Shown here: positions 24,625-36,644 of the stretch, one piece after another
How the letters are laid out: the number at the start of each line of letters is the position of its first letter
Position numbering within the stretch: position 1 is the stretch's first letter
NCBI RefSeq assembly: GCF_037975245.1
Contig: NC_092582.1
Location: 26,602,077 to 26,666,076, forward strand
Length of the DNA stretch: 64,000 nucleotides
From: Apostichopus japonicus
Taxonomy: Eukaryota > Echinodermata > Holothuroidea > Aspidochirotida > Stichopodidae
Reading direction: 5' to 3'
The notes under the pieces: generated by a model
Databases searched by the model: none
The model's input: only the letters and a program-made list of their open reading frames with translations
What the model was told of the DNA's origin: nothing
Translations under genes and position numbers: made by a program

Positions 24625-25263
24625 GCACGCACCCTCCCTTCCTCCCTTCCTCCCTTCCACCCTCCCTCCCACCCACCCTTCCACCCTCCCTTCCACCCAC
24701 CCTTCCACCCTCCCTTCCACCCTCCCTTCCACCTTTCCTTCCACCCTCCCTTTCACCCTCCCTTCCACCCTCACCTACACCCTCACCTACACCCTCGTTT
24801 CCACCCTCACTTCCACCCTCACATCCACCCTCCCTTCCACCCTCCCTTCCACCCTCCCTTCCACCCTCACTTCCACCCTCACTTCCACCCTCACTTCCAC
24901 CCTCCCTTCCTTCCACCTCCCTTCCTTCCACCTCCCTTCCACCTCCCTTCCACCCTCCCTACCGTCCATCCTCCCTTCCATCCTTCCTTCCACCTTCCTT
25001 TTCACCCTCCCATCCACCCTACTTCCTCCCACCCTCACTTCCACCCTCCCTTCCACCCTCCCTACCGTCCACCCTCCCTTCCACCCTTCCTTCCACCTTC
25101 CTTTTCACCCTCCCATCCACCCTACTTCCTCCCACCCTCACTTCCACCCTCCCTTCCACCCTCCCTACCACCCTCCCTTCCACCCTCCCATCCACCCTCC
25201 CTTCCACCCTCACTTCCACCCTCCCTTCCCCTCCCATGCACCCTCCCTTCCACCCTTCCATTT
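24625..25263. repeat. pyrimidine-pure minisatellite (CCCTCCCTTCCA)n
   Basis: About 640 bp that is almost all C and T with isolated A, built on a 12-bp CCCTCCCTTCCA period with CTCACTTCCA variants. A segment of about 108 bp (24953-25060) is repeated at 25050-25170. The minus strand reads GGGAGGGTGGAAGGGAGGG, a canonical G-quadruplex pattern, many times, and the strand asymmetry also permits triplex DNA. Five long frames (80-242 codons) cover it on both strands. They are artefacts of the 12-bp period. Confidence 0.97.
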
Positions 25264-25917
25264 TGCCAAATTCCTGTCATGAAATAGGGAATATGTTGCT
25301 GTGTATTACTTTAATGTATCATGCTTATTGTGGTTATTGATACTGGGTAAATCCTGGCAGGCTGATTTCTGCTGTAATATAACATGTTATACAACGCAAT
25401 AATTCACAAGTAGAAAGAAAAGCAACACAGAACCGTTTTCATGTTTTGTCATCGATAGAATTACATTTAGAAACTATAAAACAAACAAAACAAATGATTA
25501 CAAATAAACTAAAATCTTTGGAAAATACGTCTACTCGCCGATTACTCAGCAGACATACGAGGGGTGCTGTTGGTTTAACAGTAATTTGATTATCCTTAAA
25601 AAAATATGTCAAGTTAAATAAAATTATCTTACGTTGATTGAGACAACAAAATGGTAATGCATACAAATGTCCAAGCCGACTGTTATCAGCTAGTTTGTAC
25701 CGATGACCGCATGCTGATATAGATAGACCATTCCTATTCTCTATGATTTGGGCGCATATCTTCCTTTATGAAGAGGTATTGAGAGAGAATGGATTTTCAT
25801 TTCATTACGCTCGAGGAGACTGGATGAATTGTAAGAATTTCTCCTCGCCTGTTGTGTTTATTTGCAGAATTATCTGGCAGTATAATTTCCCTTGCAATAT
25901 TTGCAAGCTATATATAT
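25264..25917. other. unique spacer
   Basis: No gene recognised. Confidence 0.5.
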
Positions 25918-26085
25918 ACACTGGCGGATCCAAGGGGGGGCCAAGGGGGGCCATGGCCCCCCCCAAAGGTGAGCCAAAAAGTGTTTCCGAACATCCGCTA
26001 AATCCTATGATTGGAAATTTAAAAAATCGAGAGGAATAGCAGTGGTAGACTAGTCTAAACCTTTTCGTTTTCTGGTTTAAAATTA
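25918..26085 (+). mobile_element. possible DNA-transposon end, CACTGGCGGATCC
   Basis: CACTGGCGGATCC followed by long G and C runs (25934-25966) resembles the ends of non-autonomous hAT-type elements common in marine invertebrates (family recollection, not tested). I found no matching inverse end nearby, so this may be a fragment whose partner was lost when the next element inserted at about 26091. Confidence 0.4.
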
Positions 26086-26090
26086 AATGC

Positions 26091-26597
26091 AGAGCTCCCA
26101 ACTGACCCGCAATTCGCGGGAATTAGACCCGCATTCTAACACCCAAACCCGCTGACCCGCACAAGCGTCCGAAGAAACCGCATTGCAATTGTCAAGTATA
26201 CATAAAAAAATTTGCATCAATTTTTGACTTAGCAACCATCATTTCTTTAGCATTTAGCATAATAGAGTATAAAACCTCCTTTACAGCATCATTTGAACCT
26301 CAAATTAGCCTATATTTCTTTTCATTGGGGCGAGCATCGAACATTTTCATGCCACGGGAAAGAATGAATTATCACCTACTATTCAATTTATTGATGTTAC
26401 ACACAAAAAAATGCATATTTCTCAGAAAATTTTGGGTGACAAAAGCCTTTCTAAGTGCCACCATTTTACATGTAGGCATCACCAGGATTCCATAAAAAAT
26501 CAAAAGGGGAGGGGGACACCCCCTCCCCTTATACCCCTCACCCAGGACGGCGATTCGTGGCATGGACCAGCAATTGCCTTCTCAAGAGTTGGGAGCT
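26091..26597. mobile_element. TIR element, ~507 bp, ends AGCTCCCAACT
   Basis: AGCTCCCAACT at 26094-26104 is inverted as AGTTGGGAGCT at 26586-26596. Just inside the left end are repeated GACCCGC words and the palindrome AATTCGCGGGAATT-like block, a pattern seen in non-autonomous DNA transposons. Near the right end is AAGGGGAGGGGG-ACAC-CCCCTCCCCTT (about 26503-26530), a strong GC hairpin. No transposase frame is present. Superfamily and target duplication are not determined. Confidence 0.6.
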
Positions 26598-27176
26598 ATG
26601 TAAATGTATGAGCATGAGGATTTACAGTTTAACACCATTTTGCAGTTACAGGCTGGTTGTAAGAAATTTATAACCTATGAGAAATAAAATTTCTTGAGAA
26701 AGATGATCCCAACTTTGTTTTATAAATATTTTAGAAAATTACACCCGGGAAACATTTTTTTTAGAAGTAAATTAACATCACCATTGTACACTTTTGTCGC
26801 ACCAAATTGCATCTGAGGGCATTCAGCAATAGAAAATTTTCCAAAGTAGGGGGGGGGGGGGGGAGGTGTTAGAGGTGGAGGATAATTATTAGGTATAAAG
26901 TGGTAGGTTTCGTTGATGACATTGATACATTGTAGAAGGATAGGAAACGTTAGACATGGTCTCTTTAAGGATGGGCGTGTCATTTAGCAGCCTACACATA
27001 ATGTTACAAACCTGCAGAGAATACTACATTATTTTATAGATGAAAGTTGATGTAATATTCATCTATCCCTAATGGCGAAGATCACTGAATATTCATGGAT
27101 AAGGTAAGTTAACATTGCTATTGTAAGCTAAATCAGCTCTTGAAAATATGATAATTTCAGGATTGACGTGTGTCTT
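26598..27176. other. unique spacer with a 15-base G run
   Basis: G15 at about 26849-26863 is the longest G run in the window. No gene is recognised. Confidence 0.55.
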
Positions 27177-27258
27177 TGAATATTCAGTTAACAATTATGT
27201 TACACTGGTATATACATGAATATTCAGTTAACAATTATGTTACACTGGTATACACATG
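27177..27258. repeat. 40-bp tandem duplication
   Basis: Two copies of a 40-bp unit starting TGAATATTCAGTTAACAATT, differing at about one base. Confidence 0.95.
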
Positions 27259-28206
27259 AAAAGGTTTCATGTGTTTAAACTTTAATTGGGACAACACTGC
27301 AAGTGAACAAATTCAGCTCCCAGATAATATTAAAATATCGTATGTTAATTCATGATGCTTTCGACAGCATAACGACATGTCTCTATTACAATCAATATAT
27401 TAATATTAATCCAATCAACCTTTAGACAAACTAATCAGTAGAGATAAACGTCTAACAGACTCTGAACAGACGGGAGAAAGAACGAAATTGTAATAAAACA
27501 AAACAACATCAGTTTTATCTTTTCAATTAATATGCAAGAAACAAACGCGCTAATACATTAAACAAAAGTGTAAGGAGGTTAGTTTACAAAAAGGAAATAT
27601 TTTTCCGAAGGCAAACGGACGTCCATGATATATACTCCTATTAACACAAACAAAACAAAAAGCATAGTGACAACAGAGTGACTGATATAGACTATTAAAA
27701 CAAAACTTAATACTTAGAAATCACAAAACTAAGAAATCACAAAACAAAGAAATCTATATGATGTTTGATACACGCCACCATCTTATGTTTTTCCACACAG
27801 TAAATAGAAAGATTCTTACCATGCATATTACATTGACGTTTTAGATTGCTCATTCATTTCCTGATGAACCAGTTTAATGATGGAGAGCGCCACCTCCTCA
27901 ACCTTCTAGATTGGCTGAAGGCAGCTCGGGTTTGTAAAAGACACTATTTTAATTGTTCCGAGACAACTTGTTACAGCATTCTCATTGTCACACCAACATA
28001 TTTACGTCACAAAAAATTGTATGATAATGTCTGCGCAATCTCCCTGAAACCCTACAATATTAATTTAAGTAATATTTTTACCAAATGTTCAGTTCAGAAT
28101 AAACCATAGATTATACAAAATTAGGCTAACCCAATTCAGCAAAACCTCTAACAAATTAGAAATACCAAATGAAGGGTGATCCCATTTTTTGCCATTATCA
28201 GCAACT
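27259..28206. other. unique spacer
   Basis: AT-rich sequence; no gene seen. Confidence 0.55.
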
Positions 28207-28345
28207 AATCTCACACTGTTGAACAAATAGTACTAATCTCACACTGTTGAACAAATGTTATTAATCTAACACTGTTGAACAAATGGTATTAATCTCACAC
28301 TGTTGAACAAATGGTATTAATCTCACACTGTTGAGCAAATGGTAT
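28207..28345. repeat. 28-bp minisatellite, 5 copies
   Basis: Five 28-bp copies of AATCTCACACTGTTGAACAA plus ATGGTATT with one or two changes each. Confidence 0.95.
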
Positions 28346-28439
28346 CCTGTTTATATGAAGAAGTCGCTCACAAGTTCCTGGTTGTGCTGAGTTGTTGTGT
28401 GCCATAACTTCCTATACCATGGTAGTATCAAGATGTCTC

Positions 28440-29352
28440 TAAAAACTTCCATGTTATATATCGAGGAGTCTCTCACCACTTCCTGCGTGGTTATATTTCA
28501 AGGAGTCTCTCACCACTTCCTGGTTATATCTCAAGGAGTATATCACAACTTCCTGGTTATATCTCAAGGAGTCTATCAAAACGTCCTGCATGGTTATATC
28601 TCAAGGAGTCTCTCATAACTTCCTGGTTATATATCAAGGAGTCTCTAACAATTTCCTACATGTTTATATCTCAGGGAGTCTCTCACATCTCCCTGCAAGG
28701 TTATATCTCAAGGAGTCTCTCACAACGTCCTGCATGGTTATATATCAAGGAGTTCATCAGAACTTCCTGCATGGTTATATCTCAAGGAGTCTTTCACCAC
28801 TTCCTGGTTATATCAAGGATTCTCTCACAACTTCCTGCATGGTTATATATCAAGGAGTCTTTCACCACTTCCTGGTTATATCAAGGATTCTCTCACAACT
28901 TCCTGCATGGTTATATATCAAGGAGTCTCTCACAACTTCCTGCATGGTTATATCTCAAGGAGCCTCTCAGAACTTCCTGCATGGTTATATCTCAAGGAGC
29001 CTCTCAGAACTTCCTGCATGGTTATATCTCAAGGAGTCTCTCACAACTTCCTGGATATATCTCAAGGAGTCTATCACCACCTCCCGGTTATATCTCAAGG
29101 AGTCTTTCACCACTTCCTGGTTATATCAAGGAGTCTCTCACAACTTCCTGCATCTCAAGGAGTCTTTCACCACTTCCTGGTTTTATCAAGGAGTCTCTCA
29201 CATCTCCCTGCATGGTTATATCTCAAGGAGTCTCTCAGAACTTCCTGCATGGTTATATCTCAAGGAGTCTCTCAGAACTTCCTGCATGGTTATATCTCAA
29301 GGAGTCTCTCAGAACTTCCGGCATGGTTATATCTCAAGGATTCTCTCAGAAC
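28440..29352. repeat. 37-bp minisatellite, ~23 copies
   Basis: The core unit is GGTTATATCTCAAGGAGTCT followed by CTCACAACTTCCTGCAT, 37 bp. Shortened units lack GCAT or part of the TATATCTC stretch. Because 37 leaves remainder 1 on division by three, each frame passes through all three readings of the unit. All three plus-strand frames are stop-free in the unit, so overlapping frames of 255, 235 and 151 codons arise. They have no known domain and I do not annotate them as proteins. Confidence 0.95.
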
Positions 29353-29723
29353 GTTGAGTTAAGCTAGGAATAGCACAGATCTTACCATTTTTTAGATACA
29401 TAATGTACATTACAATGAACACCTACTGTCGACTTTCTTTTCCATTTGTAAAAACTATGGAAGCTTCTAAATATACAAACATTATTTCTTCCATAAATCT
29501 TCTCGTTGATCAACAATCTTCATAACGATTAAGATGATTTGAGGCTGTCGTTTAGTGAACATTATGTCAACTCCATCGATAAAATAAAATAAGCAAAGCT
29601 TGAGTTATACCTTTAATTGTATGCATGTTAGACTAAACAGTCCAGTAACTTTCAATGTTGAGCCTGTGATTTCTCAAAATGATTAAAGTGGTACATTAAT
29701 AAAACCTGCACTAATAACATTGG
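29353..29723. other. unique spacer
   Basis: Nothing recognised. Confidence 0.5.
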
Positions 29724-29880
29724 ATTTTCAATGTTCTTTAACATATCGTAATATATTTTCAATGATTTTTCACATATCGTAATTTATTTTCAACGATCTT
29801 TAACATATTGTTTTCTTTTCAATGATCTTAAACATATCGTAATTTATTTTAAAATCATTTGTAACATATCTTACTTTATT
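29724..29880. repeat. ~35-bp degenerate tandem repeat, 4-5 copies
   Basis: Imperfect copies of TTTTCAATGATCTTTAACAT and ATCGTAATTTA. This array is older and more diverged than most in the window. Confidence 0.85.
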
Positions 29881-30723
29881 TCGTGCCAAAAATTACACAA
29901 GTGAAAGTTATTCAACTATAAATGGAGACATCAATTAACATCTAGTATAATTGCTGAACTGAAATGTTCACTTTTTAAGTAAGAATCTCGACGTAGAAAT
30001 AAGACTCAACTTTTCGAAATATCAATTCGAAAATCCGAGTAAACAGTTCACTTTAAGATATTTCCAGTCCTGTCTGGGCCACCGTACGCCGACTTGTTAC
30101 GTCTTGCTATTTTTAATGTTAACAAATCAATGTTGTCAGGCCTCTGACATTGCTACCCCCCCCCCCTCCCTCTCCTTTTGAAGAATATATTCACTCAGCA
30201 TAAGCGTAATGTAGTCTACCGTATTCTGTACTAATGCTAGCCTGCACATGCCATCCGTTTGTCCCGGTTTTAGTGTCCTATGAAGAAGATTAAACGATAG
30301 TTGAACGAATTTAATCGGTCGAGTGACATAACATACAGAACATGATAATACGTGCGTCATGTTCCTTTAGAACACAGAGAAGTATTTCGTGCATTTTGAT
30401 TGTGTCGTATCTCTAACATATAAGGTACGTGAAAGGATGCGTCCGTTTTAGTCCATTGCTGAGTTCGCAAACAACAGAATGGAAGATATTTGATTTTTAC
30501 GTGTTGTTTTCACTATACGTTTAAAGAAAGATGTTTTCTGTCAGTGTGACGTGTGCGTTATACACGTATCGTTACCATAACATTTACAATGAACATACTT
30601 TGTTAATAACATTAATGCTCCAAACTTAATTAACCTTGCCTCATTCTGCCTAGCAACGCCATTATGCTTTGTATAGGATTGAATATGATTCGATATAACT
30701 AAATATCTGAGTATAGTATGACA
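29881..30723. other. unique spacer
   Basis: No gene recognised; contains an 11-base C run at 30156-30166. Confidence 0.5.
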
Positions 30724-30724
30724 A

Positions 30725-30800
30725 GGCCAATACCCTCAATGTAACGTTAGGCCAATACCCTCAATGTAACGTTAGGCCAATACCCTCCTCAATGTAAGGT
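30725..30800. repeat. 25-bp tandem repeat, 3 copies
   Basis: Three copies of GGCCAATACCCTCAATGTAA plus CGTTA; the third has a 3-base insertion. Confidence 0.92.
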
Positions 30801-32157
30801 TGTTACAAATCATGAACAATATTAAATAATATAGTTAGACATGTTAGCAAAGTTCAAAATGGTTTCAGGCAATTCATAGTTTTTACTGATCTAATTATGA
30901 TCCCTTGAAAAGGTAACTTTATACTGAAAAAGTCACTTCATTATACCTTCCCAACTTTAAAATAACATTACTGCACACGGTTGAATTAGTTGAATAAGAA
31001 AGATCTCATAGCTTAAAAAACGGGTAGTCCATGTATAGCAATCTGAATATATTTCACAATGCACCGATCCAAATAAAATTAATAAGTTTCGCAAATTATA
31101 TATCAGCAACGGAACGAGCTATCAAGGTAATAGTTGGACATAAATGATCACGATTATTCACAAGCTCTGTATTATCCCTTTAACTAATTAATCTTAAGTA
31201 GATTTAATGCCGGAACTCTTGTTTTAATCTATAATGATTTCCTGCTAGAATTCGTCGTTTCTGGTTCGATATTGAATACGTTTCAGGTATATCTGACAAC
31301 CAACCAACCAACCAAACAAACAGTGTGTGTAAGTTCACACTTGGAGTTTTAACAAACTACTATTACAAATGGCTCCTTTTACTCGTACATTTTGAGTGGT
31401 TGTTCGGTCTCTATCGTCGACCAGCTTCTCTCATGCACCTTTATTCTACCTTGACGTTGGCTACGAATCAGATCGCTCACCCCAACCTCCTCTCAGTTGG
31501 CCGTGGTTATGTACTCAGTCCTCCCGACTCATCTCCCTTGGCCGTTATTATACTATTATGGTAGCACCAACCATACTCTAGCTGCTACGATATACTTGTG
31601 TTCAACACCACATTGTAGCACTAACAGTACTCAAGGGTTCAGGACTATCGTGTAGCAACAGCGTATGTCCAAACGGATTCCACTCTTACTAAACCCTTAG
31701 TCAACAAGGCATGTTTAGCAAAGGCGGTGCATAACTGTGCCCTTGAACCTTAGTGTCTTGTCTGTAGTTGTCGCCACCGACCGAAAGTCCCGATGTAAGC
31801 TAATTCTTCATTAAAAACAGATAAACGAGCTCGGAGTACTAATAAATACCTTCGAAAATGAGAAGCACACATTAATTAGATAAAAGCATTACAACGTGCA
31901 AGTTTTAGTAAGTTTCTAGGCAAAACTACTTACAATAGGCCTATGCGAGATCACGATAATGCACAAGTCTCCTAATGAAATTAGCGGTCTTGTCCACTCT
32001 CCAAATTGTAGGATAAACTAGACCTATTTACGCTCTCACGTTCTATACAGCCAAGCTTTTTATATTATGTACTAGTAAAATATGCATAAAGCTCATTAAT
32101 AAACATATCTTTGATTTACTTAATTATATACATGAGACACTTGACGGTAACATAAGG
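30801..32157. other. spacer downstream of the receptor gene
   Basis: A short (CAAC)n run lies at 31297-31321. The region 31396-31590 has overlapping short plus-strand frames with no domain I recognise. No other gene is seen. Confidence 0.5.
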
Positions 32158-32253
32158 CAATCGCAGGCAGCGTCTAAGTAGTAATCGCAGGCAGCGTCTA
32201 ATTAGTAATCGCAGGCAGCGTCTAATTAGTAATCGCAGGCAGCGTCTAATTAG
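32158..32253. repeat. 24-bp minisatellite, 4 copies
   Basis: Four copies of AATCGCAGGCAGCGTCTAAT plus TAGT. The array lies about 265 bp past the stop codon of the receptor gene, so it may fall in that gene's 3' UTR if transcription extends so far. I found no AATAAA on the minus strand between the stop codon and the array. Confidence 0.95.
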
Positions 32254-32517
32254 TTTGATCATATTACGTTTCATGTCTCTCTCTTTGCATCTGAGTGTTA
32301 TCGTTAGATGTCTTCATAACAATGTATTCATTTACCGGTTCATGTACTTTAATCAATGTCTTTACCGTAGTTGATCGTTCTCGTTGGTCTGGCGTGGAGT
32401 GGGGGTGGGAGTGGGGGAGGGGCTGGAGGTTAACGAGGGGGGGGGGGCTGGTTGAAAATACATTTTTGATATTTATCTTAAATTGAAGCATTTAATAGAC
32501 TGACATTTTAGCCTTTC

Positions 32518-33247
32518 TCAATGCGCCGAAGTTTCTTTGGACCTTTCACTTCCTCTTCCGCCAGAGGTACGTAACTGACTGGAGCGAGTTGAACCCCGAG
32601 ACACCGTCTGCTGGGCTAGACGGTGCCATGATCTTTTAACCTCTCTGTTAGAGCGTGATCGGAATGATTCTGGGAGCTGTAAGACGTATTTCCTAAAGTT
32701 GGCATTGAATATGACGTAGATGAAAGTGTTGACCAAACTGTTTCCCATTGCGAGAGCCTCTGTGACGTAGTATACCGTCATAAATGTCTCGACATGCTCC
32801 GAATGAATTGAAGGGATAAGGATATCGCGTACAATAGCCAAGATGTGATACGGTGCCCAGCATATAGCGAATAAGGAGACAACAATCACTAACGTGCGAA
32901 TCGTTCTCCGTTTGCTCACCTCAGCTGCTAACTCTTGTTCTTCGGTCACGTGCTCCCCCGGGACATGACGAAACCAAAGACGTTTAGCAATTAAGGTGTA
33001 GACGACCGTCATAACGCTAAAAGGTACTAAAAACTCGATGATAAACACCATTATGGTGTACGCCTTGAGCACTTTAGAAAATATCATCTCTTGGCATTTG
33101 ACTGATCCGTCGTAGAATGAGACTGTCTTGGTATGTACCGCTGAAGGGATCACGACTCCGAGAGAAATCAACCAGATAACACAGATCACGATACCAGCAG
33201 TGAAAATAGTCATTCTGGGTTTAAGAGGATGCATTATGATTATGTAT
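32518..33247 (-). CDS. PROKR-like: prokineticin receptor-like GPCR, coding exon 2 (TM4-TM7 and tail)
   Basis: This 3' coding exon encodes residues 141-382 of a predicted 382-residue class A receptor and ends at TGA (32518-32520). The acceptor is CTCGACAG just upstream of 33247, and it completes the Arg140 codon split by a phase-2 intron. In order: Tyr141 of the DRY motif, then HPLKPRM in the second intracellular loop, TM4 with Trp165, Cys191 in the second extracellular loop, TM5 with Pro215, an Arg/Lys-rich third loop, TM6 with CWAP (269-272), IVRD at the third extracellular loop, and TM7. TM7 has NTFIY (313-317) where most class A receptors have NPxxY. HPLKPRM, CWAP, IVRD and a proline-less TM7 motif are all features I associate with prokineticin receptors. 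The Ser/Arg-rich tail offers phosphorylation sites. Ligand and coupling are inferred from family knowledge: prokineticin/astakine-type peptides and usually Gq. Receptor class is very likely; the subfamily is likely. Confidence 0.93.
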
Positions 33248-33554
33248 CTGTCGAGGAAACAAAATAACGAAATATGTAAACATAATAAGTCATCGAACAG
33301 GTGTTTCATTGTCGTTACATTCTTTTCTTTGTGTTGTGTTTAACACATTTGGCTGGTCAGAGGACAGAGGTGCAACCAGGGTTAGCACTGGATTGGCTAA
33401 GTGGAATGCATGCGTGATGTTCTTGCTTTTTTAATTGCGTTTTCGTTTGGGCGTGGTATCCCTGACAATATGTAGCTTACAATATTATGTTTTGTTAATC
33501 AAGCTATCCGTTGTTCCAGTCATGGTCTCTGTAACAACTCCCACTTTCACTATA

Positions 33555-33622
33555 TACGTGCACTGTACGTGTAACGTTACAACGTGTACGTACAACGTGT
33601 ACGTACAATATACACGTGCACA
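33555..33622. repeat. ACGT-rich imperfect palindrome
   Basis: ATATACGTGCAC on the left and TATACACGTGCAC on the right flank several GTGTACGTACAA copies and a central AACGTT. ACGT occurs many times. It could fold as a long imperfect hairpin. Location is intronic. Function is unknown. Confidence 0.65.
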
Positions 33623-34095
33623 AATGTTGGAATCGTTTTGTCAGGCTGCGGGATTGGAAGGAGAAGGAAGTACCAAGGAACTGACCTAAACAGCGGCCTG
33701 CAGTTTCAACAATAGTATGTATCCGACGCATCCCGTGAAACTGCGGTACTTCAACAACCAAGAAGAAACAAGACAACGCAATTACATTTGCACGGTCTAT
33801 TCTGTCTTCTCTATTTATTACATAAACATTGCTGAGGTACAATTCGATAATGACAGATTTCCTTACAATATTTGTCTGTCTTATTTCATGCTCAGTCTAC
33901 TACAGATAGCACGTATATAAGGACGGAGGCCGCTCATTCGTTACCAATTATAAACACTGCTCATACCGCGAGTGGGCTTACTGATTAGCAATAACCGGAC
34001 AATTCAGACAGCTCTCAAAACAACTTTAGTCCCCGTAAGTCTGTTAATGTCCGCATCAGACCCATTAAATATATCACGTGAGCTATTTAAGAGGT

Positions 34096-34121
34096 TACAC
34101 TTGGATCAGATATATATATAT

Positions 34122-34185
<64 letters not shown>

Positions 34186-34197
34186 GATCCAAGTGTA
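34096..34197. repeat. TA-rich hairpin, arms TACACTTGGATCAG
   Basis: TACACTTGGATCAG (34096-34109) and its exact inverse CTGATCCAAGTGTA (34184-34197) flank a (TA)n core, so the 102 bp form a single palindrome. Confidence 0.85.
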
Positions 34198-34235
34198 TAT
34201 ATATATATATATATAGTGTATATATATATATATAT

Positions 34236-34745
<510 letters not shown>

Positions 34746-34811
<66 letters not shown>

Positions 34812-35477
34812 AAGTATAGACGTATCATACTTCTCCGCAAATAATTCATTTGAATACGATGTACAATATCTTGAATGAAATGATTATCGAGGATTTTTCT
34901 CCAACCAAGCTCCATTTTAATAACTCTTTGGCTTCTGTAAGTAAACTTCTAATAGGATCCAGCCACAACACTGAGAGTAATAGTATTTCACGCACGTTAA
35001 ATTTAAATGTTAATTTATAAAGTAAATAGTTTACAAATGTTAGGTTACAATTTGACAGGAATAAAGATCAGTGCTGTTATACTTTAGACCATACAATACC
35101 AGGATATCTCATCAAGAACAATTACCTGCAGGGTTCAATGCTTCCAGCGTACAAAGGTATAAATTATAATCATAATTAGATATCATAGCGTCAATATTAA
35201 TAATGTTTATGTACAAAAATGGTCAACTTTTAGCTGTCATCTGAAAAAAAAATTAAAACCGAATTTTCTAGTAGCGGTGAGAATTATGAGAATAGGCTCC
35301 GTGGTCAATTCGACCACCCGATCATTACTGTGTGAAATGATTTGTTGTAATAACGACCCACCTTATCACCGTCATAAGGTTACTTCACTTAACTTCAGTA
35401 TGATATTGAATAATATCGTTGGTCTCATCACCACCTGATCAACATTATGTTATTGAATCATTTGTATGCCATTTTGA
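34746..35477. other. TA tract then unique intronic spacer
   Basis: (TA)n runs to about 34806; beyond it no feature is recognised. Confidence 0.55.
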
Positions 35478-35498
35478 CCTCCTCCTCCTCCTCCTCAC
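35478..35498. repeat. short CTC microsatellite
   Basis: About six CTC/CCT triplets. Confidence 0.85.
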
Positions 35499-36640
35499 TC
35501 TATCCAGTTCCATGGAGTACTATATAAACTAATAGATTACCGGAATATATCTCATTAATCCCATTAACGAGTGCGACAAGAAAAGACTATGCAATTACAA
35601 AGAAGTCATTAACAATACCTATGATCCACCTCCGGGAATAAACAGAATCACCAGAACAACAAAATAGACATTTGAACAGAAATAAATATATTTATAAAGA
35701 AGCCTTTATTTCTCTTAGACAACCCGCAATCCTAGCGCAGTCTATGGAACTAATGACTTTTGTCTCGTAATGATGGACCTATAACTATTTACTCTGAACA
35801 TATAGTTGAAAGCTAAGCACAGACAAGACTGCAAACTAGGTATTTCGTGTCACGCGTTGGTAACGTGCCAGTGAATATAGGAACTTGGTTTATAAACTTC
35901 TGAATCAGTGGGGTGGGGTGGGGGGGGGGGGGGTACATCCGCAGTAGTCCTATTCTTCCCCGGCAGAATGCAAAAATCCCCGGACTGAACTATGTTCCCC
36001 GGGCTGACTATAAGTGTATAATATTATGTACACCAGTTAATTCTCTGCAACGGCCTGTAATGTATCGTCTGTTTATAGATTGGGACATACGTAATCGTTA
36101 TTTAGTTTGATGCCGTATGATACAATATAATAATATCATACAATATAAAAATATGATATAATTGACAAGATCAATTGTATTTGCAATGTTATCGCTTTAT
36201 CAGTTTATGGGCTAAGTGTTTATCAAATTTACAGTTAAAAAACCCCAAGAGGAGTAGTAATTGTTTACGTTTGTAAGACGCAAGGATGGAAATGTTAATT
36301 AGGATTGAGGAGCTGAAATTTTCATCCTACCATAAAGTGAGAAGCAGCGAAGCGCAGAATTTGGTGTACATGAATGTCAATCGTCCTTTATTAGTGAATT
36401 GAGTTCGAAACCCATTAGCGCGTTGAACACAACGCAGGTATTATACATAAACCTCGTAGTGCTCATTCGACTGTGAAAAGTAGTTAATAAGAAAGCTACA
36501 TAGAATGCACAGAAGTACAACGTATTTAGATTCAGCAGCCTGATAAAATACAAGTTACTTTACCATCGTACTGGTGGTTTACGGCACAGGTTTACTTCAA
36601 TGAATGCTTGGTGGGTATGTGTCTAGATATCAAATGTATG
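35499..36640. other. unique intronic spacer with a 14-base G run
   Basis: G14 at about 35920-35933 is preceded by GGGGTGGGGTGG. No coding exon is recognised. Confidence 0.5.
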
Positions 36641-36644
36641 GTGT

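Noticed and set aside
24551-25287. Pro/Ser/Thr- or Gly/Arg/Glu-rich proteins of up to 242 residues
   Set aside because: They are translations of a 12-bp pyrimidine repeat, open on both strands and in several frames.
28590-29367. Overlapping 255-, 235- and 151-codon frames
   Set aside because: A stop-free 37-bp minisatellite explains all three; amino-acid content simply cycles.
31325-31581. Two overlapping plus-strand frames of 61-79 codons downstream of the receptor
   Set aside because: No domain recognised; probably chance.
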